Shown piece by piece: positions 1-9,385 of a stretch of 44,347 nucleotides of DNA. The notes below the pieces were generated by a model. That model was not told where the DNA came from and searched no databases. It saw only the letters and a program-made list of their open reading frames with translations. The stretch lies in NCBI GenBank assembly GCA_021106765.1, contig JAIOTO010000075.1, forward strand, positions 1-44,347, given 5' to 3'. The stretch is from Methanosarcinaceae archaeon. Its GTDB lineage: Archaea > Halobacteriota > Methanosarcinia > Methanosarcinales > Methanosarcinaceae. Position 1 is the stretch's first letter; each line of letters starts with the position of its first letter. The translations under genes and the position numbers were made by a program.

Positions 1-34
1 AAATTGTCCTTGCAGCCAAAATATCCAGTGAAAA

Positions 35-805
35 GTGGATGCCATTACAAATATTAACAAAATTGCCGCAAACATTCAAGCTCGTATGGGTTCCACCCTA
101 CTCCCAGGAAAGGTGATGAAAGATCTAATGGGAAGACCTATGCTTGAGCACATCATAAAAAGGGTTCAGGCATCCGGACTAATCGATGAGATCGTCATAG
201 CTACGACAACGAATAAAGAAGACGAAGTGATCATCGATTTCGCGAAAGAGAACGATATCGAATATTATGCAGGTAGCACGGAAGATGTTCTGGATCGATA
301 CTATCAGGCAGCACAAAAATATGATGTTGATGTAATTGTAAGAATTACTGCAGATGACCCGTTCAAGGATCCTCAGGTTATTGATGAGATCATAAGCTCT
401 TATTTAGATACAACTGAAAAATATGATTATGTAAGTAACACAATTGAACCAACTTATCCGATCGGGCTCGATACGGAGGTCTTTTCTTTTGAATCACTAA
501 AAAAAGCCTGGCTGGAGGCAAAGGATCAACCTTTCAGAGAGCATGTTACTCCTTACATATGGAACAATCCACAAATATTTAAAATAAAGAATATTAAGAA
601 AAACGGTATCAACTTATCCAATATGAGATGGACTGTAGATACGCAAAAAGACTTTAATTTCGTAGAAACTGTTTACCATAAATTATATGTATCAACTGAA
701 ATATTTTCAATGGATGATATACTGAATTTATTGAATGAGCATCCAAATATACAGAAAATAAATAAAAATGTACATCAAAAGACATGGCATGGGGACTATA
801 AATGA
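35..805 (+). CDS. SpsF-like cytidylyltransferase-family protein (surface sugar activation)
   Basis: 256 aa, GTG start (the TGA at 29-31 is in frame just upstream, so the start cannot lie further back). The N-terminus follows the SpsF/CMP-sugar-synthetase pattern, with IQARMGST near residues 15-22 then LPGKV, and later ITADDPF, a likely metal-binding acidic segment of the nucleotidyltransferase fold. Family members activate or transfer acidic or amino sugars with CTP in spore-coat, flagellar and surface polysaccharide clusters; the substrate here is unknown. Odd: the usual GSTRLPGK signature reads GSTLLPGK, losing a normally conserved Arg. The stop overlaps the ATG of the next gene (ATGA at 802-805), so the two are probably translationally coupled. 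Confidence 0.8.
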   Translation: MDAITNINKIAANIQARMGSTLLPGKVMKDLMGRPMLEHIIKRVQASGLIDEIVIATTTNKEDEVIIDFAKENDIEYYAGSTEDVLDRYYQAAQKYDVDVIVRITADDPFKDPQVIDEIISSYLDTTEKYDYVSNTIEPTYPIGLDTEVFSFESLKKAWLEAKDQPFREHVTPYIWNNPQIFKIKNIKKNGINLSNMRWTVDTQKDFNFVETVYHKLYVSTEIFSMDDILNLLNEHPNIQKINKNVHQKTWHGDYK

Positions 806-1983
806 GCAAGGGATTGTGGCGTATTGGCCAAAAGGAAATGGATTGCATTAAAGAAGCTATTGATTCCGGTTTGACAGGGACCATGAACCAGAGATTGGAA
901 GCAGACTTTGCAACTAAATTCGGTGTTGAATTTGCTATCGGCGTTAACTCTGGCACATCGGCCCTGCATTCGTGTCTCGCTGCAATGGAAATCGGTCCAG
1001 GAGACGAAGTTATTGTACCTCCACTTACCTTTGCATCCACTGCTTTTGCTGTGATGTATCTTGGCGGAGTTCCCGTTTTTGCGGATATTGATCCCAATAC
1101 TTTTAATGTTGACCACAAAAGTATAGAAGAAAAGATCACCTCCAGAACAAAAGCCATAATTCCTGTATCCCTGTATGGATTACCTGCTGATATGGACCCT
1201 ATAATGGACATTGCAACTTCCAATGACCTTTTTGTACTGGAAGACTGTGCACAATGCTTTTTGGGAAAGTATAAAGGAAGAACTGCTGGAACAATAGGAC
1301 ACATGGGCATTTTCAGTTTTGAAAGATCGAAACACATGACTACTGGAAATGGTGGTATAATAATTACTGATGACCGGGAGTTAGCAGAGCGAGTACGCAA
1401 GTTCAGCATACTTGGATATTCCACATTGAAGGCAGGTGCCTATGAAACCAAGCCTCCCAAGGAGATTATTCAAAATCCTGAATTTGACAGGCATCTCTTT
1501 GTATCCCCCAATTACAGGCTTCCCGAACTCTGTGCAGCAATGGGAGTTGCCCAGCTGGAGAATTTGGATTCTTTTGTAGATAGAAGGATCCAGATAGGAC
1601 AGATCTATGAAGAAGTTGTGAAGGATTGTGACTGGCTAGAATCACAAAAGACACCTCCCCACTCGAACAACACGTATTTCACTTATGCTATGAAACTGGA
1701 ATGCAATAAATCGGGGATTTCTTGGCAGGATTTCCGTAGGGTCTACCTTGAAGAAGGAGGAGATCCATATTATGCAGCATGGAAATTAACGTACAATGAA
1801 CCCGCGATCAGTGGCATGGAATTCGTAGAAAACAATATAAAATACAAAAAGGGACTGTGTCCTGTCGCCGAGGACATACAACCAAGGCTAATACAGTTGA
1901 AAACAAATTATGAAAATATAGATCATGCGAAAGACCAAGCATCTGCGCTTGAAAGAACAATCATGAAATTGAAAAGGTTCTGA
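802..1983 (+). CDS. DegT/DnrJ/EryC1/StrS-family sugar aminotransferase
   Basis: 393 aa, a normal length for PLP-dependent nucleotide-sugar aminotransferases of this family. Visible hallmarks are NSGTSALH (residues 49-56, phosphate-binding), EDCAQ (147-151) with the PLP-pyridine Asp, and SFERSKHMTTGNGG where K177 is the Schiff-base lysine. The enzyme should transfer an amino group from glutamate to a keto-sugar nucleotide. It overlaps the SpsF-like gene by four bases; an spsC/spsF-like pairing suggests an amino sugar that is then activated or attached. Exact substrate not assignable. First of three DegT enzymes in the window. Confidence 0.88.
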   Translation: MSKGLWRIGQKEMDCIKEAIDSGLTGTMNQRLEADFATKFGVEFAIGVNSGTSALHSCLAAMEIGPGDEVIVPPLTFASTAFAVMYLGGVPVFADIDPNTFNVDHKSIEEKITSRTKAIIPVSLYGLPADMDPIMDIATSNDLFVLEDCAQCFLGKYKGRTAGTIGHMGIFSFERSKHMTTGNGGIIITDDRELAERVRKFSILGYSTLKAGAYETKPPKEIIQNPEFDRHLFVSPNYRLPELCAAMGVAQLENLDSFVDRRIQIGQIYEEVVKDCDWLESQKTPPHSNNTYFTYAMKLECNKSGISWQDFRRVYLEEGGDPYYAAWKLTYNEPAISGMEFVENNIKYKKGLCPVAEDIQPRLIQLKTNYENIDHAKDQASALERTIMKLKRF

Positions 1984-2111
1984 GCGTGCAGAGAGGCTTT
2001 TGTCAGTTCCTGAAAAACAGTACCGCATATGGATTATAGAAGATAAAGTATGTTTATTTTTGGATCGATGCGAATAAAATGATCTGAGTTCTGTTATCTT
2101 CAAGGTGGCTT

Positions 2112-4112
2112 ATGAAGTCAGAAAAAAAGTCCATAGAATCAAAAAATATATCTCCACATGAGATATGCGATCCCAGGACGCTAATCCTGCTTGAGAATCG
2201 TCTTCAGGTCGAAGATTGTCTGTCATAGCTAAATGACATGAACGGCAACATATCGATCATCGCACTTGCACCCTCAGCAATGTATGAACTCGAAAGGCGT
2301 AACATCAAGTTCAGGATCATGGAAGATTATTATGATTCTAATGAATTATACCAGATGGAACTCAAAAACTATGATAAAGTCGAAGAACTGTGTGACCTTG
2401 TGGACAATACAATTAAAAAATACAGTTCCGTTGTTGTTGAATATAACGTCAGACCTGCAGCCTATACTATTCGCCATATAATTACAATCTACTGTGTCTT
2501 GACAACCCGTATATTCCAATTGTCAAAGCTCATAGACACTGAAAATCCTGATCTTGTCTTCGTATACGAGACCAACATTTGTCCTTTCGGTCCATTTAAA
2601 TCAGCCCCATATATTTCGTTTGATAACAATGAGTCGCTATACTCACGACTTCTTTCACAAGATGGATGGAATACTACCGTTAAGATATTACCAACTATTC
2701 AAGCAACTGGGGACAGTGTAGCTGACAATACCATTCACATCAAAAATAACAATATAATCCAGCATGCAAAGGAGATTGTAACTCCATGGTTACGTACACA
2801 TCCCTGTCTATTTGACCTAGCGTTGAACATAGAAAAAAACGGACACGTCGGGTTGAGCTATTTGATCCGGAGAACACACGGATCTAGAAAGAGGATACCA
2901 GTTATCCTCTATGGAAGTGGTTACAACTGGGACAACTCCATTAATGATCTGCTTCAGAACAATATCGGACCGATATACAGAATCTCTGACAACCTCGATT
3001 GGATAAATCAGACAAAAACGTCCGAATTTGGTGATATGGATGCTGCGTGGGAAGATTTGAAAGAGAATCAGATATTCAGGAGTTTTTTTATCTGTGAGCA
3101 TGTTGATTATTTTCCCATTGTGAGAGATAGATTTGAATTTGTGGTCAAGCAGCTGACTGATGTTAGTATCAGGGTTGTCCAGTATGGGATGGAACTAATA
3201 AACAAACATAAGATTGAATCTGTTATCGCATCAACATTAGCAACATGTGTAGCCAATTCAGTCACCTGCGCTGCACATAATTGTGGGATACCGGTAATAA
3301 CCTGGCAGCATGGTGGGTATGGTGCAATGGAAAAACATCCTTTTATTAATTATATTGACCTGATGAATTCAGATGCACATCTTGCTTTTGGAGATGGTGT
3401 TATTGAAAGTTATAACCTTGATGCACAAAAATACGGAACGGAACTGATATCTGTGGGTTCCTCTTCGATTGAAAAAATACTGAATGAAAAATCAGAGGAA
3501 ACTGAACACTCCAATAATAAAAAGATAGTACTCTACGCAACAGATGTATATCTTCAAAATAGCCAATATGTGTCCAGTCCTCCGCCATTCTCAGATAGTC
3601 TCTTGTGGCGCACCCAAAAAGCCCTATTGCAATTGTTAGGGAAATATGAAGATCTATCAATAATCGTTAAATTGCATCCTTCTGAAATTGCAAACTCGTC
3701 TCCAATAAAATTATTTGTTCAGGATGAAGGGTTTGACCATATTCAAGTGATAAGCAGAGAAAAAACATTCTCAGAACTACTAGCTTTCGCCGACATCATA
3801 ATTCTAGATCGCCCTTTTACGACAATCTTACAGGCTTTAACAACCAGAAAACCAGTATTTTCATTTACAGGACTTGTCAATTATAATAAGCATGCAGAGC
3901 AATTATTATCAAAACGAGCCGCATGTTCGAGTGAGCTTGATTCTTTTTTGTCTGAACTGGAAGAATACTTTACTGATGACACATACCATTATGACGTAGA
4001 CAATCAGGAGTTTTTAGAGATGTATGGATTGCCATCAAAAGAGGGCTCTACAGGAGAGAAAGCAGCAAATGAAATACGAAAAGTTGTAACTACTTTTAAG
4101 CACAAGATATAA
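2112..4112 (+). CDS. Surface carbohydrate biosynthesis protein (GT-B-like) with in-frame TAG (possible pyrrolysine) at codon 39
   Basis: Without readthrough the longest frame starts at ATG 2238 (624 aa), which has no ribosome-binding site. The same frame continues upstream through a single TAG (2226-2228) to ATG 2112, preceded by AAGGTGG (2102-2108). The upstream 38 codons read like the first strand and helix of a Rossmann fold (RTLILLENRLQVEDCLS) running directly into LNDMNGNISIIALAPSAM, so the TAG sits inside one domain. The whole would be 666 aa. The C-terminal half has WQHGGYG, IIVKLHP and IILDRPF, typical of GT-B/capsule-polysaccharide-like proteins. No other gene here ends in TAG. Readthrough as pyrrolysine is the favoured reading; a nonsense mutation is the alternative. 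Confidence 0.72.
2226..2228 (+). other. In-frame amber codon, candidate pyrrolysine site
   Basis: TAG at codon 39 of the 2112-4112 frame, within a predicted helix (residues before: VEDCLS; after: LNDMNG). Protein-like sequence in the same frame on both sides and a ribosome-binding site only upstream of it argue against the TAG being a true end of translation. Whether the organism decodes TAG as pyrrolysine cannot be seen in this window, since the pyl genes are not here. Confidence 0.6.
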
Positions 4113-4143
4113 CATACTATGACCATATACAATCCAAAATAAT

Positions 4144-5625
4144 ATGTTCAATAAACCTAATTTACTATTCTCTAGAATAATGAAAATAAGCCCTGTACAA
4201 AGACAGAGCATCATATCTTTCTTTTGGCAAATAGTGTTCACAGCCACGGGGTTTGTGAGTACAATGTATTTTGCCCACACAGTTGGTGCTTCAATTCTTG
4301 GAGCATATTTCTTATTCATAGCATACAACGGCATATTCACACTGGTAGCTGATGGTGGTTTTGGAGGAGCTGCTGTCAAACGTATCAGTGAAGGTGAAGA
4401 ACCTGATGCCTATTTCAGCGCTTATTTTTTGATACGACTAACTTTTTCGATGATAGTGGTGCTAACCCTATTCACGTTAAAAGACTACTTTGTTGACCTG
4501 AACACATCCGGGATGTTTGAATGGTTAGTTCTGGCAGTGATCATATCAGTATTAGCGGGACCAATATCAAATGGGGTAGCAGGTAGAGGCAAAATGGGAA
4601 TCCGCTCCACATGTGCAGCTGTTGGCAACATTTCGAAAATATTACTGCAGGTTCTGGCAGTATTCCTGGGCTATGAAGCCGCGGGGCTGGCAGGGGGAGC
4701 AGTTGCTGGCATTCTTATAGCTGCAATCGTAGAATTTCGCTTTTTGGACCTGCACTTCGTACGATTTGGCTGGAAGCATGTAAAAAGCCTTTCTACGTTC
4801 TCCTTCTGGTTGTTCCTAACATCAGGAGGACTTCTTGTATTTTCCCAATCAGATACGATACTCATAGGTTATTTCATGGGAAATACCGACGTGGGAATTT
4901 ACAGGGTAGCTTTGCAGTTCACGACAATAGCTGCTTTTGCAACTTATGCCCTACGCACAACTTTATGGCCAAAGGTAAGCCATTGGTGGAAAAACAGTGA
5001 AATTGATTTGATAGAGACGTCACTATCACGTGCATTGGGATATTCACTGATACTTGCGGTCCCCGTGTTTGTGGGAGGAGTGTTGTTGGGTGATAAGTTG
5101 CTGTATTTCTTTTATGGTGCGGATTTCGCACAGGGGTATACAACATTGACAATACTGTTGGCCGTACAGATCGTAAATATATTCCAATATTTTTTTACTA
5201 TGTATCTGGATGCATTGGACATGCCAAAAGAATCATTCAAGGTCACGGCTGTTTCAGTAGTAGTAAATATCGCCTTAAACATTCTATTGATACCTTTAAT
5301 AGGCATCCTTGGAGCTGCGATCGCTACACTGGCAACTATGTTATTGAATGCTCTGCTTGCAAAACGCATATTATCAACAATGATCGACATACATTTAGAG
5401 GCAAACACTCTATCTAATATAGTAAAGGCTTCTGCTGCAATGGGATTAGTAGTGTTGACATTTCGTATGACCATTCCCCTTTATAGTATTTGGATTACTC
5501 TTTTTGCCGTTATGATCGGAGGGATCGTGTACGGATTCTTAATATTGAAAATGGATACAAGAACCTGCAACGAATTGAAAGAGATCGTTACAGGCTTTGG
5601 TATTCCGTGGCCTTCATGGATATAA
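4144..5625 (+). CDS. Wzx-like oligosaccharide flippase (MATE/MOP superfamily)
   Basis: 493 aa with about 12-14 hydrophobic segments spread over the whole length, and the early motif GADGGFG-like stretch LVADGGFGGAAVKRI that is common in polysaccharide translocases (RfbX/Wzx family). It should flip lipid-linked oligosaccharides across the cytoplasmic membrane. It starts at ATG 4144, 31 bases after the preceding glycan gene, and is followed by an 82-bp gap with a fresh promoter, so it probably ends the first transcription unit. Substrate specificity cannot be read from the sequence. Confidence 0.87.
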   Translation: MFNKPNLLFSRIMKISPVQRQSIISFFWQIVFTATGFVSTMYFAHTVGASILGAYFLFIAYNGIFTLVADGGFGGAAVKRISEGEEPDAYFSAYFLIRLTFSMIVVLTLFTLKDYFVDLNTSGMFEWLVLAVIISVLAGPISNGVAGRGKMGIRSTCAAVGNISKILLQVLAVFLGYEAAGLAGGAVAGILIAAIVEFRFLDLHFVRFGWKHVKSLSTFSFWLFLTSGGLLVFSQSDTILIGYFMGNTDVGIYRVALQFTTIAAFATYALRTTLWPKVSHWWKNSEIDLIETSLSRALGYSLILAVPVFVGGVLLGDKLLYFFYGADFAQGYTTLTILLAVQIVNIFQYFFTMYLDALDMPKESFKVTAVSVVVNIALNILLIPLIGILGAAIATLATMLLNALLAKRILSTMIDIHLEANTLSNIVKASAAMGLVVLTFRMTIPLYSIWITLFAVMIGGIVYGFLILKMDTRTCNELKEIVTGFGIPWPSWI

Positions 5626-5654
5626 GCTATTGATAGCGTTTAAATCTCGATAAG

Positions 5655-5666
5655 TATATATAAAAA
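5655..5666 (+). promoter_or_regulatory. Archaeal TATA box before the 5708 gene
   Basis: TATATATAAAAA, a strong archaeal TATA element, lies 53 bases before ATG 5708. Transcription would start near 5685-5690, leaving a short leader with GGAG at 5697-5700. It makes 5708-9297 its own transcription unit. Confidence 0.6.
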
Positions 5667-5707
5667 TACCACGTCAAGCATCTTACAAATAAACATGGAG
5701 TACATCA

Positions 5708-7831
5708 ATGGAAGAACCCAAGCTTGATGAGATTCAAATTAATAACTTTGTATGTCCATTCTGCCATCATGAATTGATCATTCACAATGAAAATATTTCA
5801 TGCTCAAACTGTAACAAACATTACACAATTATAGACGGAGTCCTCAGTTTTAATCAAAAAGATGAATATTGGTGTAATGTAAGTCGGGAAAAGATGAGAC
5901 AGTTAAACACAATAGCTAAAAATTCCGGTGACTGGTTATCAGCTGCAAAAGAACTTATTCCCGAATACATGGCTCATTTTGAGCCTTTTGACCGAGGTGA
6001 TGCACAATACCTCTGGCCAGTTTCAAGTGATGCCCGTATATTGGACGCAGGAAGCATGTGGGGAGGAGTGACCTTACCAATTGCACAGCATTGTGGCGAA
6101 ATATTTGCAGTCGACAAGACGGTTGAAACGCTTGCCTTTTTGAAGATACGTGCACAGCAGATGGGATTTCAAAACGTATATACTGTCGCATCTACACTCC
6201 AGAAACTTCCGTTTCCTGATGATTTCTTCGATCTTGTCATATTAAACGGAGTCCTGGAATGGGTCGCTTTTGACCAACCGGTCATTCTGGAAAACCACTG
6301 GGGCCAAAAACGGACCGATGATTCTCCCTCATATCAAAAAAAACCCCGAGAAATGCAGGTTGACGTTCTGCTTGAACTAAACAGGATCCTCAAACCCGGT
6401 GGTCACATATATGTGGCAATTGAAAACAGTATTGGTTACCAATATCTTGCAGGATTTCCAGATGATCATGTTAATCTAAAATATGTCTCTTTTTTGCCAA
6501 GGTTCTTAGCAAATGCAATTACAAAACGAAAGTTGAATTGTGATTACAGGACCTACACATATTCACTTCCCGGCTACCGCTCGCTGTTGAAAGATGGCGG
6601 TTACAGTGATTTGGAATTCTATGGGGCATTCCCTCATTACATTGCCCCATCCGAGATAATACCAATCGACCTTATAAAGGACTGGAAAGCAAAGGTGCTC
6701 CCACTGGAAAGTCCACTCGCCCCCATTTATGCCAAGTTTGCAGCTCGTTTATTCCCAAAAAGCTTGCTGAAACACGTCTCACCAAGCTTTTTGATCATAG
6801 GTAGAAAGGGGCAACATTCCGACAACGATGGACCTAGAATTTTGCAAATTCTTCAGAAGATAGGATTGATAGAAACGTCTTCATTTTCAAATATTGATGT
6901 GATCAAAGTCGCAGGTCGTGAAGGCAACCATCATACAGTCAACTTTTTGATCTCAAATAAAAGTGATTTAAAACCGAAATATTTCTGTAAGATCTCCAGA
7001 AATGAATCTTTTGCTGAAATACTGGAAAACGAGGCAACCAATTTAGAAACAATTAACGACATGTTGACAGGAACAGACATCGACTCCAGCATACCACAAT
7101 TGTTGCATTTCGGAAAGATCGATGGTATCACCATAGCAGTGATGGAATATATTGATGCAGGTAATGCAAAGTTTGATAGGTACAGTGATTTTTCAGAAAA
7201 TGATCTGGAAGACCTTGATCAAGATATAACACCCGCAATTGCCTTCCTTGCTAAATTTCAAAAATATACGACCACCAGAAAAGTTGATGCTAAAGAATTT
7301 CTATCTTCAATAATTGGGAAACAAAAAGACATACTTGAGAAGGATGGGAAACTTACAGAAGAAACTATATCTGCAATATCAAAATTAGATCAGCAGATCA
7401 GATCCCTTAACAACATCACAATCCCAATCTGTGCTGTACATGGGGATTATGACTTCTATTACAATATCCTATTCAATAATGACGATGTGAAAGTAGTTGA
7501 TCTGGAACATTTTGAAACTGAAGGGATGCCCTTTTTAGATCTGGCAACCCTTATTTTTAATCCGATCCTGATGAATAACATATTTTCAGATTCCGAATTA
7601 GATATCGCCCAATTTATAGCAAAATGTAACCTAAATTCATATATGAACAAATGGTTACATTCCTACGCAGAACTATCAGGAATAAACATAGATGTTGTCA
7701 AAATGTTTGCTAAAATTGCTGCATTGGAACAACAAACCAAAGAATATCCATATTACAGGAACCCTTCCACATTCCCGATGTACAACCAGAGAGTGTTCCA
7801 TGAATTACTATCATTTGATATCGATATCTGA
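5708..7831 (+). CDS. Fusion protein: zinc ribbon, SAM methyltransferase, aminoglycoside-phosphotransferase-like kinase
   Basis: 707 aa with three recognisable parts. Residues 14-48 form a Trm112-like zinc ribbon (C16, C19, C32, C35). Residues about 95-330 are a class I SAM-dependent methyltransferase, with motif I at ILDAGSMWGG (111-120), VDKT (135-138) as the ribose-binding acidic site and a later LKPGGHIYVAIEN. Residues about 380-700 resemble APH/choline-kinase-type phosphotransferases: HGDYDFYYN (H578, D580, N586) as catalytic loop and VVDLEHFE (D598) as metal-binding site. It has its own TATA box and is followed after five bases by a radical SAM gene. Sugar or lipid modification in glycan assembly is the likely role; methyl acceptor and kinase substrate are unknown. 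Confidence 0.8.
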   Translation: MEEPKLDEIQINNFVCPFCHHELIIHNENISCSNCNKHYTIIDGVLSFNQKDEYWCNVSREKMRQLNTIAKNSGDWLSAAKELIPEYMAHFEPFDRGDAQYLWPVSSDARILDAGSMWGGVTLPIAQHCGEIFAVDKTVETLAFLKIRAQQMGFQNVYTVASTLQKLPFPDDFFDLVILNGVLEWVAFDQPVILENHWGQKRTDDSPSYQKKPREMQVDVLLELNRILKPGGHIYVAIENSIGYQYLAGFPDDHVNLKYVSFLPRFLANAITKRKLNCDYRTYTYSLPGYRSLLKDGGYSDLEFYGAFPHYIAPSEIIPIDLIKDWKAKVLPLESPLAPIYAKFAARLFPKSLLKHVSPSFLIIGRKGQHSDNDGPRILQILQKIGLIETSSFSNIDVIKVAGREGNHHTVNFLISNKSDLKPKYFCKISRNESFAEILENEATNLETINDMLTGTDIDSSIPQLLHFGKIDGITIAVMEYIDAGNAKFDRYSDFSENDLEDLDQDITPAIAFLAKFQKYTTTRKVDAKEFLSSIIGKQKDILEKDGKLTEETISAISKLDQQIRSLNNITIPICAVHGDYDFYYNILFNNDDVKVVDLEHFETEGMPFLDLATLIFNPILMNNIFSDSELDIAQFIAKCNLNSYMNKWLHSYAELSGINIDVVKMFAKIAALEQQTKEYPYYRNPSTFPMYNQRVFHELLSFDIDI

Positions 7832-7836
7832 GGGAC

Positions 7837-9297
7837 ATGATGCAGAAAAAAATCGATAAATGCCTTTTGTTTGTTCCACCTGCAATTACAACCCAAAAAA
7901 CAATTGATATAAATCCCCTGCCCCCTCTTGGCCTTGGTTATATCGCTTCCATAATGGAAAGTAGGGGTATTGAAGTCAAAATTGTTGACTGTCTGATGGA
8001 AGGATGGGATCAAAGAAAAGATATTGGCAATGGTCTGATTAAAATTGGTCTGTCGGAGAAGGATATTTCAAAAATTATCACAGAGTACTCGCCCGACATG
8101 GTCTGTGTTAACAGTCAATTTTCCAAGCAATATCAGAATGCACATAAAATATATGAGCTTGTGAAAAAGGTCGACCAATCGATATTGACACAAGCAGGTG
8201 GAGGTCATCCATCGGTAATGCCATATGAAACATTAAAAGATCCAAATCTTGACTTTGTAGTTATAGGAGAGGGCGAACTCGTCGTCAAGAAGTTATTGGG
8301 TTCCCTTTCAAATGGAAAGGATGATTTAAATGAGATCGATGGTCTCGGATATAAGAAAAACGGTGAAATATTCATCAATCCAAAAACAAGTTACATAGAA
8401 GATCTTGACAGCATCCCATTTCCAGCAATACATTTGATGAATCTGGAACATTATTTCGGGCTTGAAATGTCACATGGAAAAAGGCATTTTAAGAGATTTT
8501 ACCCCATAATCACATCCAGAGGCTGTCCGGCAAAATGTACATTCTGCACGGCACATCGAGTATGGGGAAGAAGATACCGTTATCGATCTCCAGAGAACGT
8601 AATAGCAGAAATGAAACTAATAAAAGACAAATATGGCATTGAAGAGTTGCTGATAGAAGATGACAACTTCACCGCAAACCCAAAACGAGCGGAAAATATC
8701 TGCGACCTGATGATAGAAAATGAGTTCAATTTTAAGTGGGATACCCCGAATGGCGTGGCAGCTTTTGCTTTGAATGATACCCTGCTGCGTAAAATGCAGG
8801 ATGCAGGATGCTATAAAATAAATATTGCAGTTGAAAGTGGGAACCAGAAAACGTTGGACAACATTATTAAAAAACCTATGAAACTGCAAAAAGTAGAAAG
8901 TGTTGTCAATATATGTCGGACGATCGGGATGGATTTTGGGATTTTTCTTATTATGGGCATGCCTGGAGATTCTCTGGATGCCATGTGGGATAATTATAGA
9001 TTTGCCAAAAAAATAAAGGTATTCGATCCATTTATTTCCGTAGCAACTCCATATCCAGGTAGTGAAATATACGAAACCTGTAAAGATAAAGGATATCTTT
9101 CAGAAGATTTCAAACTTGAAAATCTGTTCATACGGAGTTTTCCGATCACTACGGAAGAATGGGGTCCTAACCAGTTGAAGTGGATGATGAAAAAAGGATA
9201 TATATATCTGAAGTTTTACCAAGCACTTGACAATCCGGTGAACTTTACAAAATTGGCGTTCAACGAGGTGCTACAGCGAATACGAAAACATACATGA
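7837..9297 (+). CDS. B12-binding domain radical SAM protein
   Basis: 486 aa. The N-terminal ~180 residues follow the cobalamin-binding Rossmann pattern (NPLPPLGLGYIAS, then VVIGEGE) without the DxHxxG base-off motif. The radical SAM core has the CxxxCxxC cluster at C230, C234, C237 (CPAKCTFC), followed by the EDDNF and AVESGNQ stretches typical of the family. Such class B enzymes often methylate unreactive carbons or remodel rings. Five bases after the fusion methyltransferase gene, with TGAGGG serving as ribosome-binding site, so the two are almost certainly co-translated. A C-methylation or rearrangement of a surface sugar or lipid is an inference only. Confidence 0.87.
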   Translation: MMQKKIDKCLLFVPPAITTQKTIDINPLPPLGLGYIASIMESRGIEVKIVDCLMEGWDQRKDIGNGLIKIGLSEKDISKIITEYSPDMVCVNSQFSKQYQNAHKIYELVKKVDQSILTQAGGGHPSVMPYETLKDPNLDFVVIGEGELVVKKLLGSLSNGKDDLNEIDGLGYKKNGEIFINPKTSYIEDLDSIPFPAIHLMNLEHYFGLEMSHGKRHFKRFYPIITSRGCPAKCTFCTAHRVWGRRYRYRSPENVIAEMKLIKDKYGIEELLIEDDNFTANPKRAENICDLMIENEFNFKWDTPNGVAAFALNDTLLRKMQDAGCYKINIAVESGNQKTLDNIIKKPMKLQKVESVVNICRTIGMDFGIFLIMGMPGDSLDAMWDNYRFAKKIKVFDPFISVATPYPGSEIYETCKDKGYLSEDFKLENLFIRSFPITTEEWGPNQLKWMMKKGYIYLKFYQALDNPVNFTKLAFNEVLQRIRKHT

Positions 9298-9385
9298 TCA
9301 AGTAAATACAGACTAAACTAGTTTAATTTTCATTTCTCATGACAAAATATTATTGATAGAATAACACATCTAATGGGACAAAATC

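Noticed and set aside
1-116. Possible 3' end of an upstream gene in one of three frames
   Set aside because: Frame 2 stops at TGA 29-31, frame 1 at TAA 55-57 and frame 3 at TGA 114-116; none is long enough to recognise, so no partial gene is called.
654-1424. 256-aa minus-strand frame opposite the first DegT gene
   Set aside because: Opposite a gene with complete aminotransferase motifs; composition is that of an antisense shadow.
5627-5638. GCTAT-TG-ATAGC hairpin after the flippase gene
   Set aside because: Only five-base arms and no T-run; too weak to call a terminator.
9315-9324. AAACTAGTTT palindrome after the radical SAM gene
   Set aside because: Ten AT-rich bases with no loop; expected by chance in this composition.
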